A DNA stretch of 24,989 nucleotides from positions 1 to 24,989 of the IMG/VR virus record IMGVR_UViG_3300043446_001054; one strand, written 5' to 3'. Positions 5,413-11,124 of this stretch are shown piece by piece. The notes below the pieces were generated by a model. The model did not search any database. It had not been told where the DNA came from and was given only the letters and a program-made list of their open reading frames with translations. The position numbers and the translations under genes were made by a program. Source of the DNA: a virus. Position 1 is the stretch's first letter; each line of letters begins with the position of its first letter.

Positions 5413-5556
5413 CCAGCCACCATATCTAGCTTTTCCACTGGCTATCCATTCTTCGTGCATTTGCGCCTGGAAAGCCCAGTCTGTTTCATGGGTATCTTTG
5501 CCACAATAAGGGCAGATATCCTCTCCTAGAGTTTCGTATACGTGCTTACAAGCCAC
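5401..5556 (-). CDS. Small zinc-ribbon protein, 51 aa (GTG start)
   Basis: From GTG 5556 to TAA 5401: residues include ACKHVYETLGEDICPYCGKD and the C-terminal YGGWWSI. Cys3/His5 and CPYC (residues 15-18), followed by DTHETDW, form a zinc-ribbon pattern I associate with small conserved phage proteins. No ATG exists in frame upstream; the GTG overlaps the previous gene by 11 bases, with AGG about 10 bases before. Function unknown; nucleic-acid or protein binding is likely for such ribbons. Confidence 0.65.
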   Translation of the reverse strand: MACKHVYETLGEDICPYCGKDTHETDWAFQAQMHEEWIASGKARYGGWWSI

Positions 5557-5806
5557 GCTGAGATACCTGACAGTCCAAACAAAGACATGCGTCTGGATTT
5601 TCTACTTCTTCCAAGCCTAGATTAATTTCATGAATTACCTTAAATTGTTTTTCAACTCCATATGCATATTCTGGGGTAGCCATATTGATCATTCTAGCTC
5701 TACCGCATGGGCATGGTGGTACCTGATGGATGTATTTATCCTCTAATTCAGTCTCAATTGTCATTATTGTCTGGCAGTCTTTACATCGAAATAGATACTT
5801 ACGCAT
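5546..5806 (-). CDS. Zinc-ribbon protein with several CxxC motifs, 86 aa
   Basis: An 86-residue protein with CKDC (residues 8-11), CPCG (32-35) and a C-terminal CLCLDC (about 75-80). The first two pairs resemble an FmdB-type or rubredoxin-like zinc ribbon; the last cysteines may be a second site. It overlaps both neighbours (11 and 8 bases). The true FmdB-like gene of this window is at 18035-18217; this one is more divergent. Confidence 0.6.
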   Translation of the reverse strand: MRKYLFRCKDCQTIMTIETELEDKYIHQVPPCPCGRARMINMATPEYAYGVEKQFKVIHEINLGLEEVENPDACLCLDCQVSQRGL

Positions 5807-6005
5807 TCTTATTTCTCACTATATCTGCTACTAGAATCTTCATGCCTAATCCATTAAGCTTAACTAAATCTATTTTTTCTATTTCTGCAAGAATGCGTTC
5901 TTTTTCTTGTTTAACCGCCTTAGCACAACCATTGCAAGGACATTTCCATACTGTCTTTGCTGGTTCTTTTTTCTTATGATCTGTTTCTGCCGCCTGCAAA
6001 TCCAT
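5799..6005 (-). CDS. Small phage protein with CPCNGC motif, 68 aa
   Basis: A 68-residue protein with WKCPCNGCAKAVKQEKERIL at about residues 20-39. C-P-C-x-G-C followed by a long charged helix is a pattern I know from small conserved actinophage proteins of unknown role. It overlaps the downstream gene by 8 bases and shares a TAATG junction with a 28-residue ORF upstream. Alternative starts inside the ORF are possible. Confidence 0.6.
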   Translation of the reverse strand: MDLQAAETDHKKKEPAKTVWKCPCNGCAKAVKQEKERILAEIEKIDLVKLNGLGMKILVADIVRNKNA

Positions 6006-6091
6006 TATAATCCCACATTCTCTAAATTATCTATAGAATCATCGATAGTCTTATCGTGTTCTTTGGTGCAATCACCGCATTCTCTACACAT
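6005..6091 (-). CDS. Very small cysteine-rich ORF, 28 aa
   Basis: From ATG 6091 to TAA 6005: 28 residues, starting MCRECGDCTKEHDKTIDDSI. C-x2-C-x2-C plus His could bind metal. The stop overlaps the next ATG by one base. The ribosome binding site GGGGGAA (6104-6098) is one arm of a stable hairpin, so translation might be gated by RNA folding. Being so short it is uncertain as a gene. Confidence 0.4.
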   Translation of the reverse strand: MCRECGDCTKEHDKTIDDSIDNLENVGL

Positions 6092-6097
6092 AATAAG

Positions 6098-6133
6098 TTC
6101 CCCCACCACAGCTAAAAGCCATTAGCGGGGGAA
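6098..6133 (-). promoter_or_regulatory. Hairpin covering a ribosome binding site (or terminator)
   Basis: TTCCCCC (6098-6104) pairs with GGGGGAA (6127-6133), and an inner GCTAA (6111-6115) pairs with TTAGC (6122-6126). On the minus strand it begins 4 bases after the stop of the 6138-6347 gene, and its second arm is the GGGGGAA ribosome binding site of the 28-residue ORF. No T-run follows, so translational control or partial attenuation is as likely as termination. Confidence 0.5.
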
Positions 6134-6137
6134 TCCT

Positions 6138-6347
6138 TTATACTTTCTTTGGTCTAGTCTTCTTAGGTCCTACTGTTGTTTCCCTACGAATACCATGACG
6201 ATTACGATCTACAACAATAGATCTTTTATCTTGGATACCAGATCTAAATTTTCCTTGACTTGGATTCTTGCGTCCAACCTCTTGCGAAGTAACAGCACCT
6301 GATGGCTCACTGTTTAGAGGCGGAACCATTCCTGTTCCGTTACTCAT
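6138..6347 (-). CDS. Small basic hypothetical protein, 69 aa
   Basis: A 69-residue protein that is glycine- and serine-rich at first and strongly basic at the end (GPKKTRPKKV), probably disordered. A basic tail suggests nucleic-acid or virion-interior association, but no family is recognised. It overlaps the upstream 51-residue gene by 8 bases; the upstream codons give CAGGAGAGA as ribosome binding site. Confidence 0.55.
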   Translation of the reverse strand: MSNGTGMVPPLNSEPSGAVTSQEVGRKNPSQGKFRSGIQDKRSIVVDRNRHGIRRETTVGPKKTRPKKV

Positions 6348-6495
6348 TTATGAATCGCAATCTCTCCTGTTGAGTAGCAGTCATATTTAAAGTTAAACCT
6401 GCTTCTCCGTCACGTGTTACATCAAGCATTCCGCCTGGAATTTTTGACATTCCAGTTTGGCTGCCCACGTTTTCACAACCACATTCAACACACAT
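6340..6495 (-). CDS. Small hypothetical protein with CxxCxC motif, 51 aa
   Basis: From ATG 6495 to TAA 6340: 51 residues beginning MCVECGCENVGSQTG, then LDVTRDGEAGLTLNMTATQQ and RLRFINE. The N-terminal C-x2-C-x-C may bind metal; the remainder looks like a short beta-hairpin then helix. TAATG links it to the upstream gene and an 8-base overlap to the downstream gene. Confidence 0.6.
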   Translation of the reverse strand: MCVECGCENVGSQTGMSKIPGGMLDVTRDGEAGLTLNMTATQQERLRFINE

Positions 6496-6707
6496 TACAT
6501 ATTCTCTGATTCTGGATATGCGTTTGTTTCTTTGCGATTGCCCATATCATATGAACCTTCTGCATTGAATCCTGCGTTTCCTTGAGTTGAGACATCTTTT
6601 GCTGGAAATGCAGCTCTTGGAGCAGCAGCATACTGCTCTCCAATGTTGTGCTTTCCTGCTGGCTTACGGTTTGCAGTAAAGCCATCCAAATTGATTCCGT
6701 CTGTCAT
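6495..6707 (-). CDS. Small hypothetical protein, 70 aa
   Basis: A 70-residue protein rich in Ala, Gly and Asn, beginning MTDGINLDGFTANRKPAG, probably flexible. A clear ATAGGAG ribosome binding site lies 7 bases before ATG 6707. This frame is preferred over an overlapping 66-codon frame (6485-6685) because it has the ribosome binding site and ends in a TAATG junction. Function unknown; low-complexity proteins like this can be virion-associated. Confidence 0.6.
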   Translation of the reverse strand: MTDGINLDGFTANRKPAGKHNIGEQYAAAPRAAFPAKDVSTQGNAGFNAEGSYDMGNRKETNAYPESENM

Positions 6708-6717
6708 TTTATTTCTC

Positions 6718-6756
6718 CTATAGGTTATATTTAAGCGGGTCTAGAAGGCCGCTCAT
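6718..6756 (-). CDS. Possible 12-codon leaderless leader ORF
   Basis: ATG 6756 to TAG 6718 encodes MSGLLDPLKYNL. A perfect extended -10 (TGCTATAAT, 6771-6763) ends exactly 6 bases before the ATG, so the transcript would start at or next to this codon. Its stop overlaps the ATAGGAG ribosome binding site of the next gene, so translation of the short ORF could couple to that gene. The same TGCTATAATAGAGG-(A/C)-ATGAG sequence stands before the lipoprotein gene at 16127. Confidence 0.35.
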   Translation of the reverse strand: MSGLLDPLKYNL

Positions 6757-6863
6757 TCCTCTATTATAGCATTTTCATCATCTTCAAAATCAAATATGTC
6801 ATCTGGAAGGGCGTAGATCTTCTCTACCGCCCTCCAGATAATATCCGCTAGTCTCTGTATCAT
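6753..6863 (-). CDS. Small acidic hypothetical protein, 36 aa
   Basis: From ATG 6863 to TGA 6753: 36 residues, MIQRLADIIWRAVEKIYALP followed by an acidic tail (DDIFDFEDDENAIIEE). An amphipathic helix plus acid tail; no family known. It starts one base after the previous stop with only a weak ribosome binding site, so reinitiation is likely. The nucleotide sequence can fold into an imperfect GC-rich hairpin around 6808-6838. Confidence 0.45.
   Translation of the reverse strand: MIQRLADIIWRAVEKIYALPDDIFDFEDDENAIIEE
6763..6771 (-). promoter_or_regulatory. Extended -10 promoter, leaderless arrangement
   Basis: TGC-TATAAT on the minus strand (6771-6763), inside the 3' end of the 36-residue ORF. 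It stands 6 bases before ATG 6756 and drives the 6707-5401 block. Confidence 0.6.
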
Positions 6864-6864
6864 G

Positions 6865-6984
6865 CTATATCTTATATATATTATGCCAACATTGGTCGCA
6901 AACCATTATATATTTAGTTTCTGTGCTTGTCATACGATTAGCCTCATTATGACAACCTTTTATTTCACAGATTTCTTTAGACAT
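6865..6984 (-). CDS. Small zinc-binding-like protein, 39 aa
   Basis: From ATG 6984 to TAG 6865: 39 residues containing C-x4-GC-HNEA near the start and CDQCWHNIY near the end. Two cysteine pairs around 20 residues apart with nearby histidines make a compact zinc site. It shares a TAATG junction with the upstream 46-residue gene. Function unknown. Confidence 0.6.
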   Translation of the reverse strand: MSKEICEIKGCHNEANRMTSTETKYIMVCDQCWHNIYKI

Positions 6985-7124
6985 TACTTTGCGCCGTTTG
7001 CCTTTACACGATTATAACCAGTTTTCTTTTTATTCATAGATCCTGGTACTTTACCGCCTGGTCCTTTATGATTTCTTTTTCGGATTTCAAGCGATGCCGC
7101 AATTTTCTCGTGGTGTTTACCCAT
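6984..7124 (-). CDS. Small basic hypothetical protein, 46 aa
   Basis: From ATG 7124 to TAA 6984: 46 residues, highly basic, MGKHHEKIAASLEIRKRNHK then Gly/Lys-rich (GGKVPGSMNKKK). Likely nucleic-acid binding through charge alone; no fold recognised. It begins directly at the end of the PAKK-tail gene and ends at a TAATG junction. Two successive strongly basic small proteins are notable. Confidence 0.6.
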   Translation of the reverse strand: MGKHHEKIAASLEIRKRNHKGPGGKVPGSMNKKKTGYNRVKANGAK

Positions 7125-7319
7125 TTATTTCTTCTTTGGGGTTGACTTCTTAACAGTCTTCTTTGCTGGAGACTTCTTAGCTGGAGCCTTCTTCTTGGCT
7201 GGAGCTTTCTTTGCTGTTGCTTTTTTCACAACTGTCACCTTTCTTTCTGGCTCATCTAAAATTAGAGGAGTATATTTAAACTCTTCTGGGAAGAGCCATT
7301 GCTTTAATTTATTCCACAT
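7125..7319 (-). CDS. Small protein with histone H1-like PAKK tail
   Basis: A 64-residue protein. The N-terminal 25 residues are aromatic (MWNKLKQWLFPEEFKYTPLI). Residues from about 31 onward are almost only Lys, Ala and Pro with repeats KKAPAKK, KKSPAKK and KKTVKK, resembling the C-terminal tails of actinobacterial HU/HupB and histone H1-like proteins. DNA or RNA binding by the tail is likely; whether it condenses phage DNA or competes with host nucleoid proteins is inference. It shares a TAATG junction with the 42-residue gene upstream. Confidence 0.65.
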   Translation of the reverse strand: MWNKLKQWLFPEEFKYTPLILDEPERKVTVVKKATAKKAPAKKKAPAKKSPAKKTVKKSTPKKK

Positions 7320-7447
7320 TATTTTTTATCTATCTTTCTGATTATATAATCAATCACTTGATATGGCTTCCATTCTTCTGGAAGTTCAAGATTATTTATT
7401 TCTTTTATAATGTCCCGTCGAACTTTATTATTTAAATAATCTTCCAT
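7319..7447 (-). CDS. Small hypothetical protein, 42 aa, leaderless
   Basis: From ATG 7447 to TAA 7319: 42 residues, MEDYLNNKVRRDIIKEINNL then PEEWKPYQVIDYIIRKIDKK, helical and charged. No ribosome binding site, but TGC-TAGAAT (7462-7454) ends 6 bases before the ATG, the leaderless arrangement repeated in this phage. It is the first gene after the terminator of the surface-protein gene. Confidence 0.55.
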   Translation of the reverse strand: MEDYLNNKVRRDIIKEINNLELPEEWKPYQVIDYIIRKIDKK

Positions 7448-7453
7448 CTATAT

Positions 7454-7462
7454 ATTCTAGCA
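7454..7462 (-). promoter_or_regulatory. Extended -10 promoter (TGCTAGAAT), leaderless
   Basis: The minus-strand box ends 6 bases before ATG 7447 and directly follows the terminator at 7468-7499, so it probably restarts transcription for the small-gene array. Confidence 0.5.
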
Positions 7463-7467
7463 TTTAT

Positions 7468-7499
7468 AAAATAAAGGGGCAAGACCTAAGTCCTGCCCC
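7468..7499 (-). terminator. Strong rho-independent terminator
   Basis: On the minus strand GGGGCAGGAC (7499-7490) pairs with GTCTTGCCCC (7485-7476) around a TTAG tetraloop, with one G-T pair, followed by TTTATTTT. It ends the secreted surface-protein gene 15 bases after the stop. Confidence 0.9.
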
Positions 7500-7513
7500 A
7501 ATATTAAATTAGA

Positions 7514-8698
7514 TTACTTTACGAGAGCAACCTTGGCTTTTGGATTAGCCTTATTCCACTTTGCAGCAAGGGCATTGAATGCCTTCTTTACTGAAGCAAG
7601 AGCAGCATCGCTGTCCGCCTTAGCTTTAGCAAGTTCTGCAGTAGCAGCGGCCTGTGCGTCAGCAAGAGCCTTATCAGAAGCAACCTTAGCGGTTACTGCA
7701 TTAGCCTTGAGTGTTGCAATCTCAGCCTTGAGTGTTACAATTTCTGCATCAGCATTAGCCTTAGCAGTTGCAGTAGCAGCATTTGCAGTTGCTAGGGCAG
7801 CATCAAAGCCAGCCTTAGCAGTTGCAGAATCTGTAGCAGCCTTAGCAACAGCAGCAGCAAGCGCTGCATCAGCAGCATTCTTAGCATTTGTCATTGCGAG
7901 AAGTTCTGCAGCAAGATCACGTACTGCAATATTCTTTGCAACAGATGATGTAACAGTATTAAAACCAGTTACAGCAGTTGCTAGATCTGAAGAGTTTGTT
8001 ACCGAGAAAATAACAGCAGCCGAACCAGCGACTGGAAGGGTTACTTTAAAATCACGTGTTCCAAAATCTGTCAATCCTGTTCCAGTTGTAGCAGTTGTGG
8101 TATCAAGAGTACCATTTGCAACAACAGCAGTAATAGACTTTCCAGAAACCTTATTTCCGAATACGTCCTTAGCAGTAACAGTAAGAGTTACCTGAGTTCC
8201 AGAAGCGCCAACCTCAAGACCAGATACTGAAATATCGTTGATCTTTCCGACTGCACCTTGGACATAATAAACCTTGGTTTCGCCTTGGTTTGTAACAGAG
8301 ACTGTACCAACTGCGGTTGTCTTTGTGAATACGAAGAATGTTGCGGTAGTTCCAGTTCCTGTAGCAACGGATGCCGTAGCGGATCCTGATGCTGCTGTTA
8401 CTGGTGCTGCAGCAGTTGCTGTAGCAAGAATTACCGAAGCATTTGTTGCGCTAACAGAAACTGCAGTTCCAGTGTCTACTGTAACTACAAACTTAAGCGC
8501 ATCGGCAACATCAACTGAATTATCTGCAGGAACATTAAGTTCAATTGCAGTAGTAGTTGATGTACCTGCTGTTGCAGGTGCAGACCCATTTACAGTCAAA
8601 GCGACTGACATTGGAGCAGCACTTGCAGGTGTTGCAACGAGATTGCCCATAGCAAAGGCTGCAACCAAAGCTAGAGCGAGTTTCTTAAATGATTTCAT
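7514..8698 (-). CDS. Secreted Ig-like / alanine-rich coiled-coil surface protein
   Basis: A 394-residue protein. Residues 1-28 are a classic signal peptide (MKSFKKLALALVAAFAMG, then TPASAAP with an A-x-A cleavage site). Residues 30-260 are Thr/Ala/Val-rich beta repeats of invasin or bacterial Ig-like type, including the phrase VTAKDVFGNKVSG. Residues 262-375 are an alanine-rich coiled coil, with a basic end. This architecture resembles host-type S-layer or envelope proteins of actinobacteria, so a gene taken from a host is likely. It has its own AAAGGAG ribosome binding site and a strong terminator, unlike its leaderless neighbours. A role in envelope remodelling, adhesion or superinfection exclusion is inference. 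Confidence 0.75.
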   Translation of the reverse strand: MKSFKKLALALVAAFAMGNLVATPASAAPMSVALTVNGSAPATAGTSTTTAIELNVPADNSVDVADALKFVVTVDTGTAVSVSATNASVILATATAAAPVTAASGSATASVATGTGTTATFFVFTKTTAVGTVSVTNQGETKVYYVQGAVGKINDISVSGLEVGASGTQVTLTVTAKDVFGNKVSGKSITAVVANGTLDTTTATTGTGLTDFGTRDFKVTLPVAGSAAVIFSVTNSSDLATAVTGFNTVTSSVAKNIAVRDLAAELLAMTNAKNAADAALAAAVAKAATDSATAKAGFDAALATANAATATAKANADAEIVTLKAEIATLKANAVTAKVASDKALADAQAAATAELAKAKADSDAALASVKKAFNALAAKWNKANPKAKVALVK

Positions 8699-8717
8699 TT
8701 AATTTATTTCTCCTTTA

Positions 8718-8978
8718 TTATTCTGTCTCTATTGTTGAGTCAGAAACCTTTGTGTACGAATTCCGCCAATTTGATGGGGAATGGTTATCTTCTATTCTTT
8801 TTTTCATTTCAATGTCTTCGTACATACGAACAATATGCATACATGGATCTTGGCCTTCACCAAACTCCATGTCTTCTTCGTTAGACATTGGTAGTCCGTC
8901 ATGGGTATAACATACAGGAGGTCCGCACCAACCTTTTTCAATCCCATATGTCATCCATTCACTATATGTTAAATCCAT
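8718..8978 (-). CDS. Conserved phage hypothetical protein, 86 aa
   Basis: An 86-residue protein with YGIEKGWCGPPVCYTHDGLP (residues 12-31) and DPCMHIVRMY (about 44-53). The spacing C-x4-C-x2-H...C-x-H suggests a metal site, and I have seen this block in actinophage and freshwater phage proteins without a known function. It overlaps the thioredoxin gene by 10 bases. Confidence 0.7.
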   Translation of the reverse strand: MDLTYSEWMTYGIEKGWCGPPVCYTHDGLPMSNEEDMEFGEGQDPCMHIVRMYEDIEMKKRIEDNHSPSNWRNSYTKVSDSTIETE

Positions 8979-9271
8979 CCTTCAAACTCTTTCACGAGTT
9001 TGTGTTTAGGCTGTGCGCCAACCACTTTTTTAACTGGTATTCCATTTTCAAATACTAACAATGTTGGTATGGTTGAAATGTCATACTTTGCAGCCAAATC
9101 TTGTTGTTCATCTACATGAACTTTAGCAATTTGTATATTATACTCATTTGATATTTCATCTAATATTGGAGCAACCTTTAAACAAGGTCCGCACCAATCC
9201 GCCCAGAAATCTACGATGAGTATTTTGTTATCATCTAAAGCTTTACTAAAGGTCTCATTAGTTAGATTCAT
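8969..9271 (-). CDS. trxA: Thioredoxin
   Basis: A 100-residue thioredoxin with the active site WADWCGPC (Cys27 and Cys30 from this start), the cis-proline loop STIPTLLVFENG and a C-terminal helix, all at normal spacing and length. It reduces disulphides in the cytoplasm; in phages it can serve ribonucleotide reductase or a DNA polymerase, but neither is in the window. I chose ATG 9271 because GGAGG stands 6 bases upstream. ATG 9274 is equally in frame, and the longest frame (from 9316) would run far into the upstream gene. It overlaps both neighbours. Confidence 0.9.
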   Translation of the reverse strand: MNLTNETFSKALDDNKILIVDFWADWCGPCLKVAPILDEISNEYNIQIAKVHVDEQQDLAAKYDISTIPTLLVFENGIPVKKVVGAQPKHKLVKEFEGWI

Positions 9272-9743
9272 CATTGTCCTCCGCATGAGTTGGCCAGTAG
9301 TAACTGCAAGATTCACAGCAAGTATACCCTAGTTCACGATAGTCCGCAAACTCTGAATAGAAATAGTACTTGTCTGGATCTTTTTCGTACAATCTACCCT
9401 TGTGTGAGTAGTGTAAACGTTCATCTCCAAGCCACCAAGGCTCATTTGATTCAAGCATTAGGAAGTTTTCCTGATAAATTTGATCAAATGTTTCTCTTGT
9501 TGAATTCTTGTAACCTCTCATTAAGATTTCCTTAATGATTGCTTCATTATATAGGAATAGCCAATCTTCATGGCCCTCCCACATCTTAACTGCTGGATGA
9601 TTTACCCAAGCGCCTGACTCGTTGTAATATCCAGCCAATGATTTGAGAACCTGAAGATTCTCTACGCTTTGCTTAATAAGACGCTTACGATCTAAATGCT
9701 TAGCTGTCTTAGCAAAGTCCGCCTCTGGTAGAAATGTTTGCAT
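9258..9743 (-). CDS. Pyrimidine-dimer DNA glycosylase family protein (DenV/Pyr_excise-like)
   Basis: A 161-residue protein opening MQTFLPEADFAKTAKHLDRK and continuing RLIKQSVENLQVL, then WVNHPAVKMWEGHEDWL (about 46-62). These are the signatures of the DenV-related family (Pfam Pyr_excise) widespread in actinobacteria and phages. DenV of T4 cuts DNA at UV-induced pyrimidine dimers, which fits a phage of sunlit water. The C-terminal CCESC is an unusual extra. Activity in this long-N-terminus branch is less certain. The gene appears leaderless: TTGACT-N17-TAAGAT ends 6 bases before the ATG. It overlaps thioredoxin by 14 bases. Confidence 0.75.
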   Translation of the reverse strand: MQTFLPEADFAKTAKHLDRKRLIKQSVENLQVLKSLAGYYNESGAWVNHPAVKMWEGHEDWLFLYNEAIIKEILMRGYKNSTRETFDQIYQENFLMLESNEPWWLGDERLHYSHKGRLYEKDPDKYYFYSEFADYRELGYTCCESCSYYWPTHAEDNDESN

Positions 9744-9749
9744 AGTCCT

Positions 9750-9778
9750 ATCTTACTAAATAATATAAGGCTAGTCAA
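9750..9778 (-). promoter_or_regulatory. Leaderless promoter of the DenV-like gene
   Basis: TTGACT (9778-9773), 17-base spacer, TAAGAT (9755-9750), then 6 bases to ATG 9743. It is closely similar to the promoter at 10911-10939: both have ACTAGTATTGAC at the -35, ATTTAGTA before or into the -10, and ATAGG after it. Confidence 0.75.
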
Positions 9779-9780
9779 TA

Positions 9781-9993
9781 CTAGTCTTGATTTTTTAATT
9801 CTTCTGCTGCCTGATTGAATTTATCCATGAACATTTGAATTATAAATAAAGTAGTTTCTTGTGCGTTCTTTTTTAATGCTTCTTCTGCTACTTCATTTTT
9901 TTCTTCTACTGGCATTGCGTTATACCATTTTTGATACAACGCAATAGCAACATCTCCAATTATTTCTTCAAGAACTGTTACCTGATTAGCCAT
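9781..9993 (-). CDS. Small helical hypothetical protein, 70 aa
   Basis: A 70-residue acidic all-helical protein (MANQVTVLEEIIGDVAIALY at the start) with no motif. It overlaps the subtilase gene by 8 bases and ends just before the promoter of the DenV-like gene. Function unknown. Confidence 0.6.
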   Translation of the reverse strand: MANQVTVLEEIIGDVAIALYQKWYNAMPVEEKNEVAEEALKKNAQETTLFIIQMFMDKFNQAAEELKNQD

Positions 9994-10903
9994 TTAAAAT
10001 ATCCTTACTTACTACATATCCCAAAATAGTTTTACTTTTTACTGGATACGAGTTTAATTTCATAAAGTCTAAAATTTGTTGTTTTGTATACAATGGGTAT
10101 TTATTTTTTAATCCAACATATACAGAAGCAGCAACTTGAGTAGATACAGAAGTTCCATCTTCAGTAAAAATAAATCCATTAACATCAACTAATGGAAGTC
10201 TTCCAATGGCAAACATATCTGTTAATAATTTATCATAATTTGTATAAATTGCAGGACCATCTGTTACCGATACTGCAGATACTGCTACAGATTGTGGTAT
10301 GCATGCTGGCCAAAATACTCTAGTCAAATCTTTATTATTACCTGCTGGTAAAAATACTGGAACTCCTGAAGCATCCAATTGAGATATAACAGATTGTGTT
10401 TGTGGAGTTGATGGACAATAGTTAGATCCAGGCATAAAGTTTCCATGTCCTTGTGACATTGCTACTGCTGAAATATTATATTTATCTTTGTTTTTAAGAA
10501 CCCAAGTCAAAGCATTAACAAATGTAGGTTCATTAGTAATTTGACGAGAACCAGTAGAAGTAGCACCTACAATTCTAACAAATACAACCTTAATATTTGG
10601 ATTTGTAATAATAGATGCATGGGTCATCTTAGTTCCATGATTAAACCCATTTCTTGCCATCTGGTCTAACGGCATAGATGCTGCTCCTGGGCCCTCCATA
10701 AAATTAGATCCATTTGCACATGAATTCCATTCAAGAATACATACTTCTTGAACAATCTTATCTTTAAACACTGGTAAATTTACATTTAATGCTGTATCAA
10801 GAATTGCCACCGTTGCAGGTTTAGGCGTATCAGCCTTTACCATATTGATTGATGTAATAGAAAGTACTGCTGTCATTACGACAGTTATTAGTTTTTTATT
10901 CAT
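9986..10903 (-). CDS. Secreted subtilisin-like serine protease (S8)
   Basis: A 305-residue protein with an N-terminal signal peptide (about 1-24, ending MVKA). The catalytic triad of the subtilase family is visible: Asp36 in VAILDTAL, His89 in FNHGTKM, Ser252 in EDGTSVSTQVAA, with oxyanion Asn189 in LPAGNN. There is no obvious propeptide; the Asp motif follows the signal peptide almost directly, so it is shorter than most subtilases. Four cysteines may form disulphides. It is probably exported to the cell surface, where it could cut host envelope proteins. The promoter is leaderless (TTGACG-N17-TAGAAT-N7-ATG). Confidence 0.85.
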   Translation of the reverse strand: MNKKLITVVMTAVLSITSINMVKADTPKPATVAILDTALNVNLPVFKDKIVQEVCILEWNSCANGSNFMEGPGAASMPLDQMARNGFNHGTKMTHASIITNPNIKVVFVRIVGATSTGSRQITNEPTFVNALTWVLKNKDKYNISAVAMSQGHGNFMPGSNYCPSTPQTQSVISQLDASGVPVFLPAGNNKDLTRVFWPACIPQSVAVSAVSVTDGPAIYTNYDKLLTDMFAIGRLPLVDVNGFIFTEDGTSVSTQVAASVYVGLKNKYPLYTKQQILDFMKLNSYPVKSKTILGYVVSKDILNG

Positions 10904-10910
10904 GTTGCCT

Positions 10911-10939
10911 ATTCTACTAAATTACAACTAGATCGTCAA
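10911..10939 (-). promoter_or_regulatory. Leaderless promoter of the subtilase gene
   Basis: TTGACG (10939-10934), 17-base spacer, TAGAAT (10916-10911), 7 bases to ATG 10903 and no ribosome binding site. Confidence 0.75.
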
Positions 10940-10941
10940 TA

Positions 10942-11124
10942 CTAGTTATTAGGAATATCTGGGCGCTGTCTTTTAGATGAATACCATTTTCCAGAGTCCA
11001 TTTCTGGAGTTTTAAGTCCACCCAATTCAATTAAAGTTGAAAGCATTGCTTTTACATACTCTAATTCATAATTAATTCTAACTAATTCTAACTCTGCAAT
11101 TCTAAGTCTTTCTGATTTTCTCAA
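10942..11124 (-). CDS. Small coiled-coil hypothetical protein, 60 aa
   Basis: A 60-residue protein whose first 38 residues form a charged helix with regular leucines (RLRIAELELVRINYELEYVK), followed by a polar tail. ATGA overlap with the upstream membrane/zinc-ribbon gene suggests co-translation. No family recognised. Confidence 0.65.
   Translation of the reverse strand: MRKSERLRIAELELVRINYELEYVKAMLSTLIELGGLKTPEMDSGKWYSSKRQRPDIPNN

Noticed and set aside
6485-6685. 66-codon minus-strand frame overlapping the 6495-6707 gene
   Set aside because: It lacks a ribosome binding site, while the alternative frame has ATAGGAG at good spacing and a TAATG junction with the next gene.
7533-8195. Long plus-strand ORF of 220 codons opposite the surface-protein gene
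   Set aside because: It is the antisense of an Ala/Thr-rich gene, where high GCA/GCT usage suppresses stops; no ribosome binding site or family resemblance.
9272-9316. Longer thioredoxin start at 9316
   Set aside because: It would add 15 residues with no counterpart in thioredoxins and extend the overlap with the DenV-like gene; GGAGG lies just before 9271.
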